Shown here piece by piece: positions 1 through 10,302 of a stretch of DNA of 64,000 bases (position 1 is the stretch's first letter; each line of letters starts with the position of its first letter). Below the pieces are notes generated by a model. That model saw nothing but the letters and a program-made list of their open reading frames with translations, had not been told where the DNA came from and ran no database searches. This DNA is from an uncultured Bacteroidota bacterium (GTDB lineage: Bacteria > Bacteroidota > Bacteroidia > Flavobacteriales > Flavobacteriaceae), in NCBI GenBank assembly GCA_902526165.1, contig CABZKA010000006.1, forward strand, positions 1 through 64,000, read 5' to 3'. The translations under genes and the position numbers were made by a program.

Positions 1-1
1 T

Positions 2-481
2 AACACTGATGTCATTGAGGGTTTTATTCCATTAGGGGAAGAGATTTTAGATCAGCTAGATGGAAATGTCGATGCAGTATGTGATACTGTTGGAACTGCC
101 GGAACTCTTATGGGTATTGCTAAAGCACTCAAAAGAGCAAAGTCAAATTGTAAAGTTGTTGCAGTTGAGCCATCTAGTTCACCAATTTTATCAAAAGGAA
201 TTAAAGGCTCACATAATGTTGAGGGCGTTGGTTTAGGTTTTGTTCCAAATATCTACGATGACAAGCTCGTTGATAATGTAATATCTATAGACGAGGTTGT
301 AGCTCGCAAAACATGTAAAGATCTTGCTAAAAAAGAAGGCATATTTTGTGGTACATCAAGTGGAATGAATGTAGCTGCAGCAATCCAAATTTCAAAGGAA
401 CTTGGTCCCAAATCAAAAGTAGTAACTGTTGCTTGTGATACTGGTTTAAAATATCTTTCTGAAGGATTATTTGACGATTAA
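2..481 (+). CDS. PLP-dependent cysteine synthase family protein, C-terminal part (5' truncated by window)
   Basis: Open frame continues upstream of the window edge; CDTVGTAGTLMGIAKAL and GIFCGTSSGMNVAAA match cysteine synthase/CBS-family motifs. Confidence 0.85.
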   Translation, partial: NTDVIEGFIPLGEEILDQLDGNVDAVCDTVGTAGTLMGIAKALKRAKSNCKVVAVEPSSSPILSKGIKGSHNVEGVGLGFVPNIYDDKLVDNVISIDEVVARKTCKDLAKKEGIFCGTSSGMNVAAAIQISKELGPKSKVVTVACDTGLKYLSEGLFDD

Positions 482-516
482 TATCATTTATTGTATTTAT
501 ATTTTAGTTTTAGTCT

Positions 517-2055
517 ATGATTGATTTTGTAATTGTCATTGTTTACTTTATACTAATTTTTTCAATTGCTATAAGTGGAAGGGTTAAATCCAAAAGTGCA
601 GAGGAGTATTTTCTTTCAAATAGAAATCTAAAATGGCATTCAATTGCATTATCAACAATCGCAACCAATGTTCAGGGTTATCAGTTTCTTGGCATGATGG
701 GTTCTGCATATTTATATGGATTAGCTCAGGCTAATCTAGAAATTAATGCAATTCAGGGTATTTTAATAGCTGCCTTTATTTTTGTACCAATTTATCTCAG
801 AGAAAAAATTTTTACTATAACAGACTTTATTGAAAAAAAGTTAGGAAAAAAAATAGCTCTTTTTTATTCATTAAGTAATATTGCACTCTTCTCCACTATA
901 ACACTAGGTGCAGCTCTTTTTTGGGGAGCATATGCTGCAGAGATGGTGTTTAGTGAACAGCTTTTATTTTTACATTCAAATAGAATTGTAAGAATTGGCA
1001 TTTTGATTTTTAGTCTTGGTATTTTTTCTGCTATTTACACATATTTAGGAGGATTAAATGCGGTTGTGAAGACCGACATAATTCAATTTTTAATCTTATT
1101 AACTGGTGGAGCAATTGTGTGTTACTTTTCAATTAATGCACTTGGTGGATGGGAGCAATTGTATATAAAAACACCCGAAAAGATGCACCTTCATTTATCT
1201 TCAGACCATCCAGTACTTCCATGGACTCATTTACTTGGATTATTTTTTTTAAATATTAATTATTGGTGTGCAAATCAATCTATAATGCAAAGAGCGATTG
1301 CAGCAAAAAACTTATCTCATGCTCAATCAGGTTTAATGATTGGGGGCTTTTTAAAATATTTAATGGCAATAATAATAGTTATCCCGGGAATTGCATTATT
1401 TGGAATATTAGGAGATTCTTTTAATGAGCCTGATCTAGCTTTTCCATATCTTGTTAACACATATCTACCTGTCGGGCTAAAAGGAATTGTTTTGTGTGGG
1501 TTATTTGCGTCACTCATGAGCACAATTGATTCAACTTTTAATTCATTAGCAACTCTATGGTCAATAGATATTTACTCTAAATATTTTAACAAAAATGCAA
1601 CTGACTCTGAAAAAATAAATTCAGGTAGAAGGGCAATTATATTTAGCCTTTTTACTGCACTTTTAATGTCGATGATTCTTTTATATTTAAAATTTGATAG
1701 TCCGGAGTCAGCATTTACTCATACCTTAAATAGCTTAAGATATTATATTAATTGTGGAATAGTAGTGCTAATTATCAGCGCAATACTTTTAATAAAACCT
1801 AAAGTCAAAGTAATATTAATAGCCTTTATAATGACAATTCCGCTTAATTTTTTAATTCAATTTTTATTTACAGAAATAAATTATTTTTTAAGGGCTTTTA
1901 TCGTTATTATTTTTGGATTAATTATCGTCTTTTTCTACAACAGAAAAAAAATATTGTCTTTTAATTCTGTCTTAAATTCATCATCAATTAAAAACACCTA
2001 CATTGGAATAATATTGCTATTAAGCCTAATCTTAACTCATATAATTTTTACTTAA
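517..2055 (+). CDS. Sodium:solute symporter (SSS) family transporter
   Basis: 512 aa, many TM segments; SSS-like N-terminus (AEEYFLSNRNLKWHSIALSTIATNVQGYQFLG) and YTYLGGLNAVVKTDIIQ. Confidence 0.85.
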   Translation: MIDFVIVIVYFILIFSIAISGRVKSKSAEEYFLSNRNLKWHSIALSTIATNVQGYQFLGMMGSAYLYGLAQANLEINAIQGILIAAFIFVPIYLREKIFTITDFIEKKLGKKIALFYSLSNIALFSTITLGAALFWGAYAAEMVFSEQLLFLHSNRIVRIGILIFSLGIFSAIYTYLGGLNAVVKTDIIQFLILLTGGAIVCYFSINALGGWEQLYIKTPEKMHLHLSSDHPVLPWTHLLGLFFLNINYWCANQSIMQRAIAAKNLSHAQSGLMIGGFLKYLMAIIIVIPGIALFGILGDSFNEPDLAFPYLVNTYLPVGLKGIVLCGLFASLMSTIDSTFNSLATLWSIDIYSKYFNKNATDSEKINSGRRAIIFSLFTALLMSMILLYLKFDSPESAFTHTLNSLRYYINCGIVVLIISAILLIKPKVKVILIAFIMTIPLNFLIQFLFTEINYFLRAFIVIIFGLIIVFFYNRKKILSFNSVLNSSSIKNTYIGIILLLSLILTHIIFT

Positions 2056-2132
2056 ATGGATTTCTATTAATTTTTTTCACACAATTAAGTTAGTAAAATT
2101 TTTGAGTTAATATATAACTAATTGATTATCAG

Positions 2133-3527
2133 CTATTTACCAATACAAAAGTTTGAAAATATATTTCCAAGCATCTCATCATTTGTTATTTGCCCATTTA
2201 TTTCACCAATTGAATCAATAGCTTTTCTTAGATCTATTGACAACAGGTCTCCCGAAATATCATTTTCCAAACCCTTTTCAACTTCACCTAAAGATATTAA
2301 AGCTTGTGATAAGAATTCATAATGTCTCATGTTAGTAACAACGGTATCTCCAGAATTATCCATAAACTGAAAAGAATTTGATAAATTTTTAATTAAACCC
2401 TCCACAGATTTTTTTTCTAAAGCGGATATTTCAAGAACTTCAGTGATTCCAAAATCACCGGATTTTTTTAAAAGATTTTCTAAATCAATTGTAGATTTAT
2501 TTTCTAAATCTACTTTATTTCTAATTAAGATAATTTTTAAGTCTTCCCGATAAAATTCTTTTATATCGCTTAAAATTTCAGATTCTTTTATATCGTTGAT
2601 ATCAAAGAGATAAATTAAAACAGATGCCTCTGAAATTTTTGATTTTGTTATTTCAATTCCTTTTGATTCGATAATATCTTTTGTTTTTCTAAGCCCTGCT
2701 GTATCTATGAATCTATACTTGATTCCATCAATAATAATTACGTCTTCAATCGCATCTCTAGTTGTTCCCGGTATGTCACTAACAATTGCTTTTTGCTCAT
2801 TTAATAAAGTGTTTAGTAGTGATGATTTTCCAGAATTTGGTTTACCGGCAATGGCAACAGGTACACCGTTTTTGATTGCATTTCCATACTTAAATGATTT
2901 CTTCAGATTTTCAACTTTCTCCTTTACTTTTTTAATCAACTTCTCAAGCTCACTTTTGTTTGCAAAGTCAACATCTTCTTCACTAAAATCCAACTCTAGT
3001 TCTATCATTGAAACGAAGTGCAGTAATTCTTCTCTCAAAACTTTTAAATCATTTTGAAATCCTCCTCTCATTTGACTCAACGCAATTTTATGCATAGAAG
3101 ATGAATCCGAATAAATAAGATCTGACACTGCTTCAGCTTGTGTCAAATCCATTTTACCACTCAAAAATGATCTCATTGTAAACTCACCGGGTTTGGCAAG
3201 TCTTATGTTTTTTTCTAGTAATATTTCAAGAATTTTCTTTTGAATGAAAGTAGATCCATGGCAGGAAATTTCAACAGTCTGTTGACCTGTGTAAGATTTG
3301 TCTTTATCAAAAAAAGAAACAACTACTTCATCAATTACTTCATCTCCATTAGTAAACTCCCCGAACATCATAGAATGGGATTTTATATCCAAAAGTCTTT
3401 TCCCGCTTTTTGATTTAAAAAATGGATTAACTTTTTCCAAGGCTTTTTCACCGCTAACACGAATGAGTGAAATAGCCCCCATTCCGCCGGGTGAGGATAT
3501 AGCAACAATATCATCTTTAAAGTCCAT
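2133..3527 (-). CDS. mnmE: tRNA uridine-5-carboxymethylaminomethyl modification GTPase MnmE
   Basis: GKPNSGKSSLLN G1 motif, DTAGLR, C-terminal CIGK; full length. Confidence 0.95.
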   Translation of the reverse strand: MDFKDDIVAISSPGGMGAISLIRVSGEKALEKVNPFFKSKSGKRLLDIKSHSMMFGEFTNGDEVIDEVVVSFFDKDKSYTGQQTVEISCHGSTFIQKKILEILLEKNIRLAKPGEFTMRSFLSGKMDLTQAEAVSDLIYSDSSSMHKIALSQMRGGFQNDLKVLREELLHFVSMIELELDFSEEDVDFANKSELEKLIKKVKEKVENLKKSFKYGNAIKNGVPVAIAGKPNSGKSSLLNTLLNEQKAIVSDIPGTTRDAIEDVIIIDGIKYRFIDTAGLRKTKDIIESKGIEITKSKISEASVLIYLFDINDIKESEILSDIKEFYREDLKIILIRNKVDLENKSTIDLENLLKKSGDFGITEVLEISALEKKSVEGLIKNLSNSFQFMDNSGDTVVTNMRHYEFLSQALISLGEVEKGLENDISGDLLSIDLRKAIDSIGEINGQITNDEMLGNIFSNFCIGK

Positions 3528-4655
3528 TTATTTAATGTTTTTAGTAAATGTTGCTCTTCTTTTATGCAGTGTGCTTTGATAGTTTTTCCAAAATGCCTGA
3601 ATAGCTTTGTTTTCAACAAGTTCAGGGTTTGTTTCTACTTCAACTATTCCTCTTTTATTGAAGGTGTTTTGTAACTCATTAAAAATAACCGCCGTAACCC
3701 CTTTACTTTGATATTTAGGATCAACGCCTATCAAATAAAGTGAAACCCTGTCGTTAAAATGTTGGGCTTTGAAAAGATGGAAATAACCCATAAGCCCCAT
3801 TTTACCATTTATTTTTTTTAGTGCTCTAGAGAAAGAAGGCATTGTTATTAAAAAAGCGATTAAATTGCCGTCTTTGTCTAAACAACATTTAATAAAATCT
3901 GGATGTATGTATTTGATGAATTTTTCTTTGTAAAAATCAATCTGATATTGCTTAATGGTGACATATGTTTGTAGGTTTGAATAAGTTACATTCAATAGTT
4001 CAAACATCTTATCAACGTAAGGAATAATCTCCTTTCTTGATTTAAAATTTAGAACCTTAAGCTCATACCTTTGCTGAATTATTTTTGAGAATTTCTTTAC
4101 TTTTTCTGGCGCATCATGTGCTGAGAAAATTTTGATTTTATATTCTACCCATTCCGCTAGCTTAGTAAATCCAAGTTTTTTTAAATGCTCTTTTTGATAT
4201 GGATAATGGTACCAAGTAATCATGGTGTTAAGCTCTTCATATCCCTCGATTAACAGTCCTGCTTTGTCCATATTTGAAAAACCTACTGGTCCATCAACAA
4301 ACTCCAACTTTCTGCTTTTACCAAATTCAACGACAGATTCAAGAAGCTTTTTACTAACCTCTAAATCATCAATTGTATCATACCAACCGAACCTTAATTT
4401 GTTTTTCTTTTGCTCTTCAATTTCAACCCAATTTACAATTGCTGCAATTCTACCAACAGTAACTCCATCTTTTTTTGCAACATAAAATTCTGCCTCAGCA
4501 TTTTTAAAAACAGGGTTTTTTTCTTTATCCATCGATTCCAGTTCCTCAGAAATTATTGGTGGCACCCAATAGTCACAACCTTTATATAATTTAAAAGGAA
4601 ACATAACGAAGTCTCTTTCCTGTTTTTTATTTTCAACCTTTATGACTTCTATCAT
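3528..4655 (-). CDS. GNAT-like acyltransferase / conserved hypothetical protein
   Basis: 375 aa; LYLIGVDPKYQSKGVTAVIFNEL acetyl-CoA-binding-like motif. Confidence 0.6.
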   Translation of the reverse strand: MIEVIKVENKKQERDFVMFPFKLYKGCDYWVPPIISEELESMDKEKNPVFKNAEAEFYVAKKDGVTVGRIAAIVNWVEIEEQKKNKLRFGWYDTIDDLEVSKKLLESVVEFGKSRKLEFVDGPVGFSNMDKAGLLIEGYEELNTMITWYHYPYQKEHLKKLGFTKLAEWVEYKIKIFSAHDAPEKVKKFSKIIQQRYELKVLNFKSRKEIIPYVDKMFELLNVTYSNLQTYVTIKQYQIDFYKEKFIKYIHPDFIKCCLDKDGNLIAFLITMPSFSRALKKINGKMGLMGYFHLFKAQHFNDRVSLYLIGVDPKYQSKGVTAVIFNELQNTFNKRGIVEVETNPELVENKAIQAFWKNYQSTLHKRRATFTKNIK

Positions 4656-5899
4656 TTGTTTTTCTTTCTGTCAATTCTGTTTTGACGTTTGGTTTCTTTA
4701 TCTAGTTTCTTTGACTCCTTTTTTAAGTCTTTTATCTCTTTCCTAACTTTTTTCTTTTCTGAAACTTCCCCTCTTTTAAAAAAGTCCAATATAGTTTTAC
4801 CTTTTCGATCATTTTTTCTCTGTTGTTTTTCGGAGTCTTTTTCGGCTTTTCTTTGAATTTTTTGATTTTTCTTAAAGTCTTTCATCTGCTTTAATTCAAC
4901 ATCTGTAATATCAATGTGCCAATCAAACCTTTTTGAGAAACCAAGGCTTAAATAAAATAGACTTGGTGTATTTTTTAAACTTCCTCCAACATTTAAGTCA
5001 GCTTGAATATCTTTTGATATTAAGTGAGCTGCTCCAAATTTGAACAACTGGTCAGAGTAAACGCCGTTTTTAAAAGTTTGAAATTCACCAAAAATACTCC
5101 AGTTGGGATTTCTCAAATTATGAGTAATTGTAAACAAATAATTAATAGTATTATTATTTGATGTACTAGGTGAAAAGCTTGACGAGTTTTTAGCTTTCAT
5201 TGCTAATTCGTAAGAAAAATTATTTACCACAACCCACCTGCCTTTAAAATGATTTTGTGTGGCTATTCCAATAAATGGTGTTATAACTTGATCCGCAAAA
5301 TTAAAGTTTCTCAATCGCCTTATATTTTGATTCAATAAATCTGGATCAAGTGGCATCTTAATTTTAAAAAATTGATCGTTATACTGAATTCGATCATCGA
5401 CATTAAATCCTGAACCAATCATGACAGAAATAGCAGGAATAAAATCAGTTAATTTTATTACTCTTCCAGCCTTCCAACTGTAAAAGTTTTCACCATGCCA
5501 TTTTTTATTTTTGAAGGGATCAAAGACAAGGTATTTGAATCCTAAAGTTTGCCTTCCAATTATTGTTTCGCTGATATCTGTGAAGTAATTATTTTGATAA
5601 TTATTATCTAAAATATACCTAGTTACAACAGATCCCTCTAGAAAAACTTCCAATTTATCATTTAGCAATCCATATCTAAATAAATAGTTAAAGTTTAATC
5701 CATCAATTTTAGAGTTATTTAAATTTTTATGCTCCAAACTATACCTAGAAACACCTGTCTCAACCTGAAGAACATTCCAACCAATTGAAAAAGCCCCGTG
5801 GGAGGTTCCAGGTCTATTTGAGTTTATAGTTTCGGTGTACTGAGCATTAGCAGTAAATGTTATTAGAGAGAGAAAGACAAAACATCTGGCTATTAGCAT
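4652..5899 (-). CDS. Putative outer-membrane beta-structured protein (transporter-like), signal peptide
   Basis: ATG at 5899 gives MLIARCFVFLSLITFTANAQ signal peptide; the track start (TTG 5920) overlaps a -7-like box, so 5899 is preferred; Lys-rich C-terminal tail. Confidence 0.6.
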   Translation of the reverse strand: MLIARCFVFLSLITFTANAQYTETINSNRPGTSHGAFSIGWNVLQVETGVSRYSLEHKNLNNSKIDGLNFNYLFRYGLLNDKLEVFLEGSVVTRYILDNNYQNNYFTDISETIIGRQTLGFKYLVFDPFKNKKWHGENFYSWKAGRVIKLTDFIPAISVMIGSGFNVDDRIQYNDQFFKIKMPLDPDLLNQNIRRLRNFNFADQVITPFIGIATQNHFKGRWVVVNNFSYELAMKAKNSSSFSPSTSNNNTINYLFTITHNLRNPNWSIFGEFQTFKNGVYSDQLFKFGAAHLISKDIQADLNVGGSLKNTPSLFYLSLGFSKRFDWHIDITDVELKQMKDFKKNQKIQRKAEKDSEKQQRKNDRKGKTILDFFKRGEVSEKKKVRKEIKDLKKESKKLDKETKRQNRIDRKKNK

Positions 5900-5917
5900 A
5901 ATAGGATAAATATAATT

Positions 5918-5925
5918 CAAAGATA
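5918..5925 (-). promoter_or_regulatory. Bacteroidetes-type -7 box TATCTTTG upstream of 4652..5899
   Basis: Matches TAnnTTTG; 18 nt before ATG 5899. Confidence 0.4.
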
Positions 5926-5964
5926 AATTGAAATATGCAATTAACTAATTCATTTGATTAATTG

Positions 5965-5972
5965 TATTTTTG
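5965..5972 (+). promoter_or_regulatory. Bacteroidetes-type -7 box TATTTTTG
   Basis: Matches TAnnTTTG; 11 nt before ATG 5984. Confidence 0.45.
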
Positions 5973-5983
5973 AAAGAAAGGAC

Positions 5984-6181
5984 ATGCTTTTTATTTATAT
6001 TTTTTTATTTATTGTCATCTTCAGTTATATATTAAAAAGACTGGCACCATATATTTTAACATATATAATTAAGAAACAATTTGAAAAATTTCAAAAAAAA
6101 CAACCTCCAAAAAAAGATGATTATAAGATGAAATCTAATAAAAAGGTAGGTGAATATATCGATTATGAAGAGATTGATTAA
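5984..6181 (+). CDS. Small membrane-anchored protein (DUF4834-like)
   Basis: N-terminal TM MLFIYIFLFIVIFSYIL followed by a basic tail; ATG 5984 preferred over the track start 5954. Confidence 0.55.
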   Translation: MLFIYIFLFIVIFSYILKRLAPYILTYIIKKQFEKFQKKQPPKKDDYKMKSNKKVGEYIDYEEID

Positions 6182-8570
6182 ACGTTATTTGAATAGAAAT
6201 TTGATCATTGATTTTTTAATCCTTTGCTCTTTTTGTCTAATCTCTTTAATTTACTTCAAACCCGTTCTATCAGGAAAAAAAATCAAACAGTCCGACATTG
6301 ATCAATTCTCAGGCATGTCTAGACAAATTGTTGAACACAGAGAAAAGTTTAATGAAGAGCCCTATTGGCTGGATAATGCATTTTTAGGAATGCCCACATA
6401 TCAGGTTGCTGCGAAATATCCATTTGATCTTCTAGATAAAGTTGACAACTTAATTCGTTTTCTACCGAGACCAGCTGATTACCTTTTTGTTTACTTGCTT
6501 TCATTTTTCCTATTACTAAAAAGTATGAAAGTTAGAAGTGACTATGCTTTTTTTGGATCTTTTGCATTTGCATTTTCAACTTATCTCATCATTATTTTGG
6601 GTGTTGGGCATAATACAAAGGCATTGGCGATTGGTTATACTCCATTGGCTTTGGCTGGACTTTTCAAAATTCTTAATCAAAGGGTTTTAAGCGGTGTTCT
6701 TATTTGCTCAATAGGACTGGGGCTTCAAATAAATGCAAATCATTATCAAATGACTTACTACTTCATGATGCTAATGGGTCTTATTTTGATCATATCAACT
6801 TTCATAGTAGGAAATAAAAACACCAAATCCAGTTTTACTAAAATTGGAGCATTTGCATCATCTGTTTTGATTGCTATTCTTTTGAATTCTTCATCAATTA
6901 TGGCAACAAAAGAGTACTCGGAATTTAGCACAAGAGGTAATTCTGAGATTTCTATAAATGCAGATGGTAGCGAAAAACAAGATCTAGATGGGCTTAGTAA
7001 AGATTATATTACAGAGTACAGTTATGGAAAACTTGAGAGTTTAAATCTTATTATTCCCAGGTTTATGGGCGGGGGGAGCTCAGATCTTATTGGAAAGGAT
7101 ACAGAGTTTTTTAAAAGCTTATCCAACTATGATCCTCAATCTGCAAACTTAATCTATCAAAATGCAAGGTTGTATTGGGGCGATCAACCAATTGTTGCTG
7201 CGCCTGCATATATAGGTATAAGTGTCTTTTACTTATTTATAATATCGCTGTTTTATTTAGATAAAAAAACTTTAGGATGGGTGATTCCATCTTTGCTTTT
7301 TGCTTTATTCTTATCATGGGGTAAAAACTTTTCTTCATTGACTAACTTGATGATTGACTATTTCCCCTTTTATGATAAATTTAGAGCTGTATCTTCTATA
7401 CAAGTGATTATTGAACTTCTCATTCCCCTAATAGCTACAATTGGTCTATTTAAAATGTTTGATAGTAAAAATCCCGAAAAGTTGAATAGTAAAAAAATCC
7501 TTTATCCGTCATTAATTTTTATCGCAACTCTATTTTTATTTTTGATGTTTGGTGAATCTATTTTTAGTTTTCAATCTGAACGAGAAGTTTTTGGGGCATA
7601 TCCTGAAATTCTTGACATGATCTTAAATGAGAGAAAGTCTGTATTTAGAGAAGATGTCATGCGATCTATATTTATTGTTTCTATTCTTTTCATTTCAATT
7701 TTTGCTGTCAAGAAAAAGTATTTATCAAAAAAATATATTATTCCAATTCTTACAATAATTGTTTTGGTTGACTTGTGGTCATTTAATAAAGATTATGTTA
7801 ATGATGATAACTTTACTAATTCATCAAAAGTTAAAACACCTTTTAATATTAACGAGTTAGATAAGGAGATTTTATTGGACAAATCCGACTTTAGAGTTTA
7901 TGAAAGCTTCCGTGGATTTGTCAATGGAAGAACCTCTTTTTTTCACAATTCGATCTCCGGGTATCACGCTGCAAAGCCTAAAAGAATGCAGGATATTTAT
8001 GATTTTTATCTTTTAAAAAATGACCTGGGTATTTTGGACATGCTAAATGTAAAGTACATTATTGACATAAATCAAGGTGGGGATATCGAGTTAAAGACTA
8101 ATCAAAATGTTTTAGGTAGTGCTTGGTTTGTGGATGAGGTTAGAAATGTAGAGAGTCCCAACCAGGAGCTTCTTGGACTGTCAAATCTTGACTTTAAAAC
8201 AAAATGTATAAGTGTCAATTTAGAGAACAAAATATATAAAGAGAGTTCTAAAAATAAAATTGAGGTTGTTGAAAAAACACCAAATAAAATTACATATAAA
8301 GTCTCAGCCGTTGATACTGGTTTTATAGTTTTTTCTGAGGCATTTTATAAAAATGGGTGGGAGGCAAAAGTAAACGGTCAAATTAAAAAACATCACAAGG
8401 TGAATTATTTATTGAGAGGTTTAGAGGTTGAAAAAGGTGAATATGAAATTGTATTTAGCTTTGACCCCTCAGTAGTAAAAACAGGTTCATTCCTAATGGC
8501 AGGTTCTAATGTTTTATTATTGATTTTAATCTTTTTTTATTTTCGAAATCAATTTAAAAATGTACGATAA
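6165..8570 (+). CDS. YfhO family membrane protein
   Basis: About 800 aa polytopic protein; C-terminal FSEAFYKNGWEAKVNGQ typical of YfhO family; ATG at 6165 overlaps the upstream ORF. Confidence 0.8.
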   Translation: MKRLIKRYLNRNLIIDFLILCSFCLISLIYFKPVLSGKKIKQSDIDQFSGMSRQIVEHREKFNEEPYWLDNAFLGMPTYQVAAKYPFDLLDKVDNLIRFLPRPADYLFVYLLSFFLLLKSMKVRSDYAFFGSFAFAFSTYLIIILGVGHNTKALAIGYTPLALAGLFKILNQRVLSGVLICSIGLGLQINANHYQMTYYFMMLMGLILIISTFIVGNKNTKSSFTKIGAFASSVLIAILLNSSSIMATKEYSEFSTRGNSEISINADGSEKQDLDGLSKDYITEYSYGKLESLNLIIPRFMGGGSSDLIGKDTEFFKSLSNYDPQSANLIYQNARLYWGDQPIVAAPAYIGISVFYLFIISLFYLDKKTLGWVIPSLLFALFLSWGKNFSSLTNLMIDYFPFYDKFRAVSSIQVIIELLIPLIATIGLFKMFDSKNPEKLNSKKILYPSLIFIATLFLFLMFGESIFSFQSEREVFGAYPEILDMILNERKSVFREDVMRSIFIVSILFISIFAVKKKYLSKKYIIPILTIIVLVDLWSFNKDYVNDDNFTNSSKVKTPFNINELDKEILLDKSDFRVYESFRGFVNGRTSFFHNSISGYHAAKPKRMQDIYDFYLLKNDLGILDMLNVKYIIDINQGGDIELKTNQNVLGSAWFVDEVRNVESPNQELLGLSNLDFKTKCISVNLENKIYKESSKNKIEVVEKTPNKITYKVSAVDTGFIVFSEAFYKNGWEAKVNGQIKKHHKVNYLLRGLEVEKGEYEIVFSFDPSVVKTGSFLMAGSNVLLLILIFFYFRNQFKNVR

Positions 8571-9120
8571 AATTCCTGTCAATAGGTATAAAAAAACTTT
8601 AAAGATGCTCAATGAGGTCTGCCCATCACCAAATGTAATTTTTGATCTTGGCGTCAGGAACCCCTTTTCAGAAGTCATGGAAAAAAATAATTATAAGGTT
8701 TACAATACAAGTGGACAAGATTTCGACTTGGATCCAAATATTGATATTCCTGGTGATGTAGATTTGGTAACTGGTTTTGAAATTATAGAGCATTTAGTAT
8801 CACCATACACACTATTAAAGAACCTAAATGCAAAGAAGATTTTATTAACAGTTCCCCTGAAGCTTTGGTTTGCGAAGGCTTACAAAAGCAAACATGATAA
8901 AAGGGATCGTCACTATCATGAATTCGAAGCTTGGCAGTTTGACTGGCTTTTGGAAAAATCTGGATGGAAAATAATTAAAAAAGAATTCTGGAAAAGTCCA
9001 ACAAATAAAATTGGTATTAGACCTTTTTTAAGACTATTTACAGACAGATATTATGCTGTATATGCAGAAAGAACAACACAAGATTTTAATAATTATTACA
9101 AGGGGGTTTTAAATTTATAG
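8560..9120 (+). CDS. Class I SAM-dependent methyltransferase-like protein
   Basis: IFDLGVRNPFSEV ... VDLVTGFEIIEHL; in glycosyltransferase context. Confidence 0.65.
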   Translation: MYDKIPVNRYKKTLKMLNEVCPSPNVIFDLGVRNPFSEVMEKNNYKVYNTSGQDFDLDPNIDIPGDVDLVTGFEIIEHLVSPYTLLKNLNAKKILLTVPLKLWFAKAYKSKHDKRDRHYHEFEAWQFDWLLEKSGWKIIKKEFWKSPTNKIGIRPFLRLFTDRYYAVYAERTTQDFNNYYKGVLNL

Positions 9121-9123
9121 ACA

Positions 9124-10302
9124 ATGAAATTAGGAATGATTTTAGACGCTCCATTCCCTGACGATGCTCGGGTTTCAAATGAATGTGATGAACTGATTAA
9201 GTCTGGTCATGAAATTTTTTTATTTTGTCTTTCATACAAAAAAAAATTTCAGAAAATTGCGGTTTATAATGGTATAAACATTAGAAGATATTTTTGTTCA
9301 AAAATACTTTATAAAAGCTCTGCTCTTGCTAATGATTTACCATTTTATACAATCAAAATGAAAAAAAAAATAAGACATTTTGTGGTTAATAATAATTTGA
9401 ATTATTTACATATTCATGATATTCAAATTGCTAATGCTGCAGTTCAAATTTGTGATGAATTAGGTTTAAAATTTACATTAGATCTACATGAAAATCGACC
9501 TGAAATAATGAAATACTACAATCACGTCAATAAAATTTTTGGAAAACTTTTTATTAGTCCAAATCGCTGGAAAATTGCAGAAGAAAAATTTGTAACAAAA
9601 GCTCACAAAATAATCACAGTTACAGAATATGCTAAAAACGAACTTGTCAAAAGATGTGGGGTTGATCAAAAAAAGGTAGTTGTATATCCAAATACGGTAA
9701 AACAAAGCTTTTACTCACATAAACATCCGGATGAAGAGCTGAAAAAGACTTATTCAAAAAATTTTGTTTTAATCTACATTGGAAATACTTCTGAAAGAAG
9801 AGGGCTTGAAACCGTGATAGATTCTTTGCCATCTATAAAAAAGAAAATAAAAAATATCAAATTGATTATAATTGGTAAAAGTTCTTACGATAATACATTA
9901 AAGCATAAAATTGAAAAACTAGATCTGCTCAGTTGTGTTGATTTTATTGGCTGGAAAAAAGAAGATGAACTTTATAAGTATTTGATGGTTTCAAAGCTAG
10001 GGTTATCACCACTACACAAGAACAAACACCACGATACAACTTATGCAAATAAACTTTTCCAGTATATTTCATTTGGTCTGCCAGTGATTTGCAGTAACTC
10101 AACTGCACAATCAGAGCTTATAGAAAGTTATAAATGTGGAAAAGTATTTAAAGAGAAAAACAATACAGATTTTGAAAGAGTGGTTGTATCAATTTTCAAT
10201 AATGAAAAAGAATATGAATTGTTGAGGTCAAACTGTTTTAAAGCTATTAAAAAATTAAATAATAGTGTTGTTTCAAAAAAAATGATTTCTAGTTATGGAT
10301 AG
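9124..10302 (+). CDS. Glycosyltransferase (GT4-like)
   Basis: DAPFPDDARVSNECDEL, LDLHENRPE, LVYIGNTSERRGLETVI-type donor domain, SFGLPVICSN. Confidence 0.8.
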   Translation: MKLGMILDAPFPDDARVSNECDELIKSGHEIFLFCLSYKKKFQKIAVYNGINIRRYFCSKILYKSSALANDLPFYTIKMKKKIRHFVVNNNLNYLHIHDIQIANAAVQICDELGLKFTLDLHENRPEIMKYYNHVNKIFGKLFISPNRWKIAEEKFVTKAHKIITVTEYAKNELVKRCGVDQKKVVVYPNTVKQSFYSHKHPDEELKKTYSKNFVLIYIGNTSERRGLETVIDSLPSIKKKIKNIKLIIIGKSSYDNTLKHKIEKLDLLSCVDFIGWKKEDELYKYLMVSKLGLSPLHKNKHHDTTYANKLFQYISFGLPVICSNSTAQSELIESYKCGKVFKEKNNTDFERVVVSIFNNEKEYELLRSNCFKAIKKLNNSVVSKKMISSYG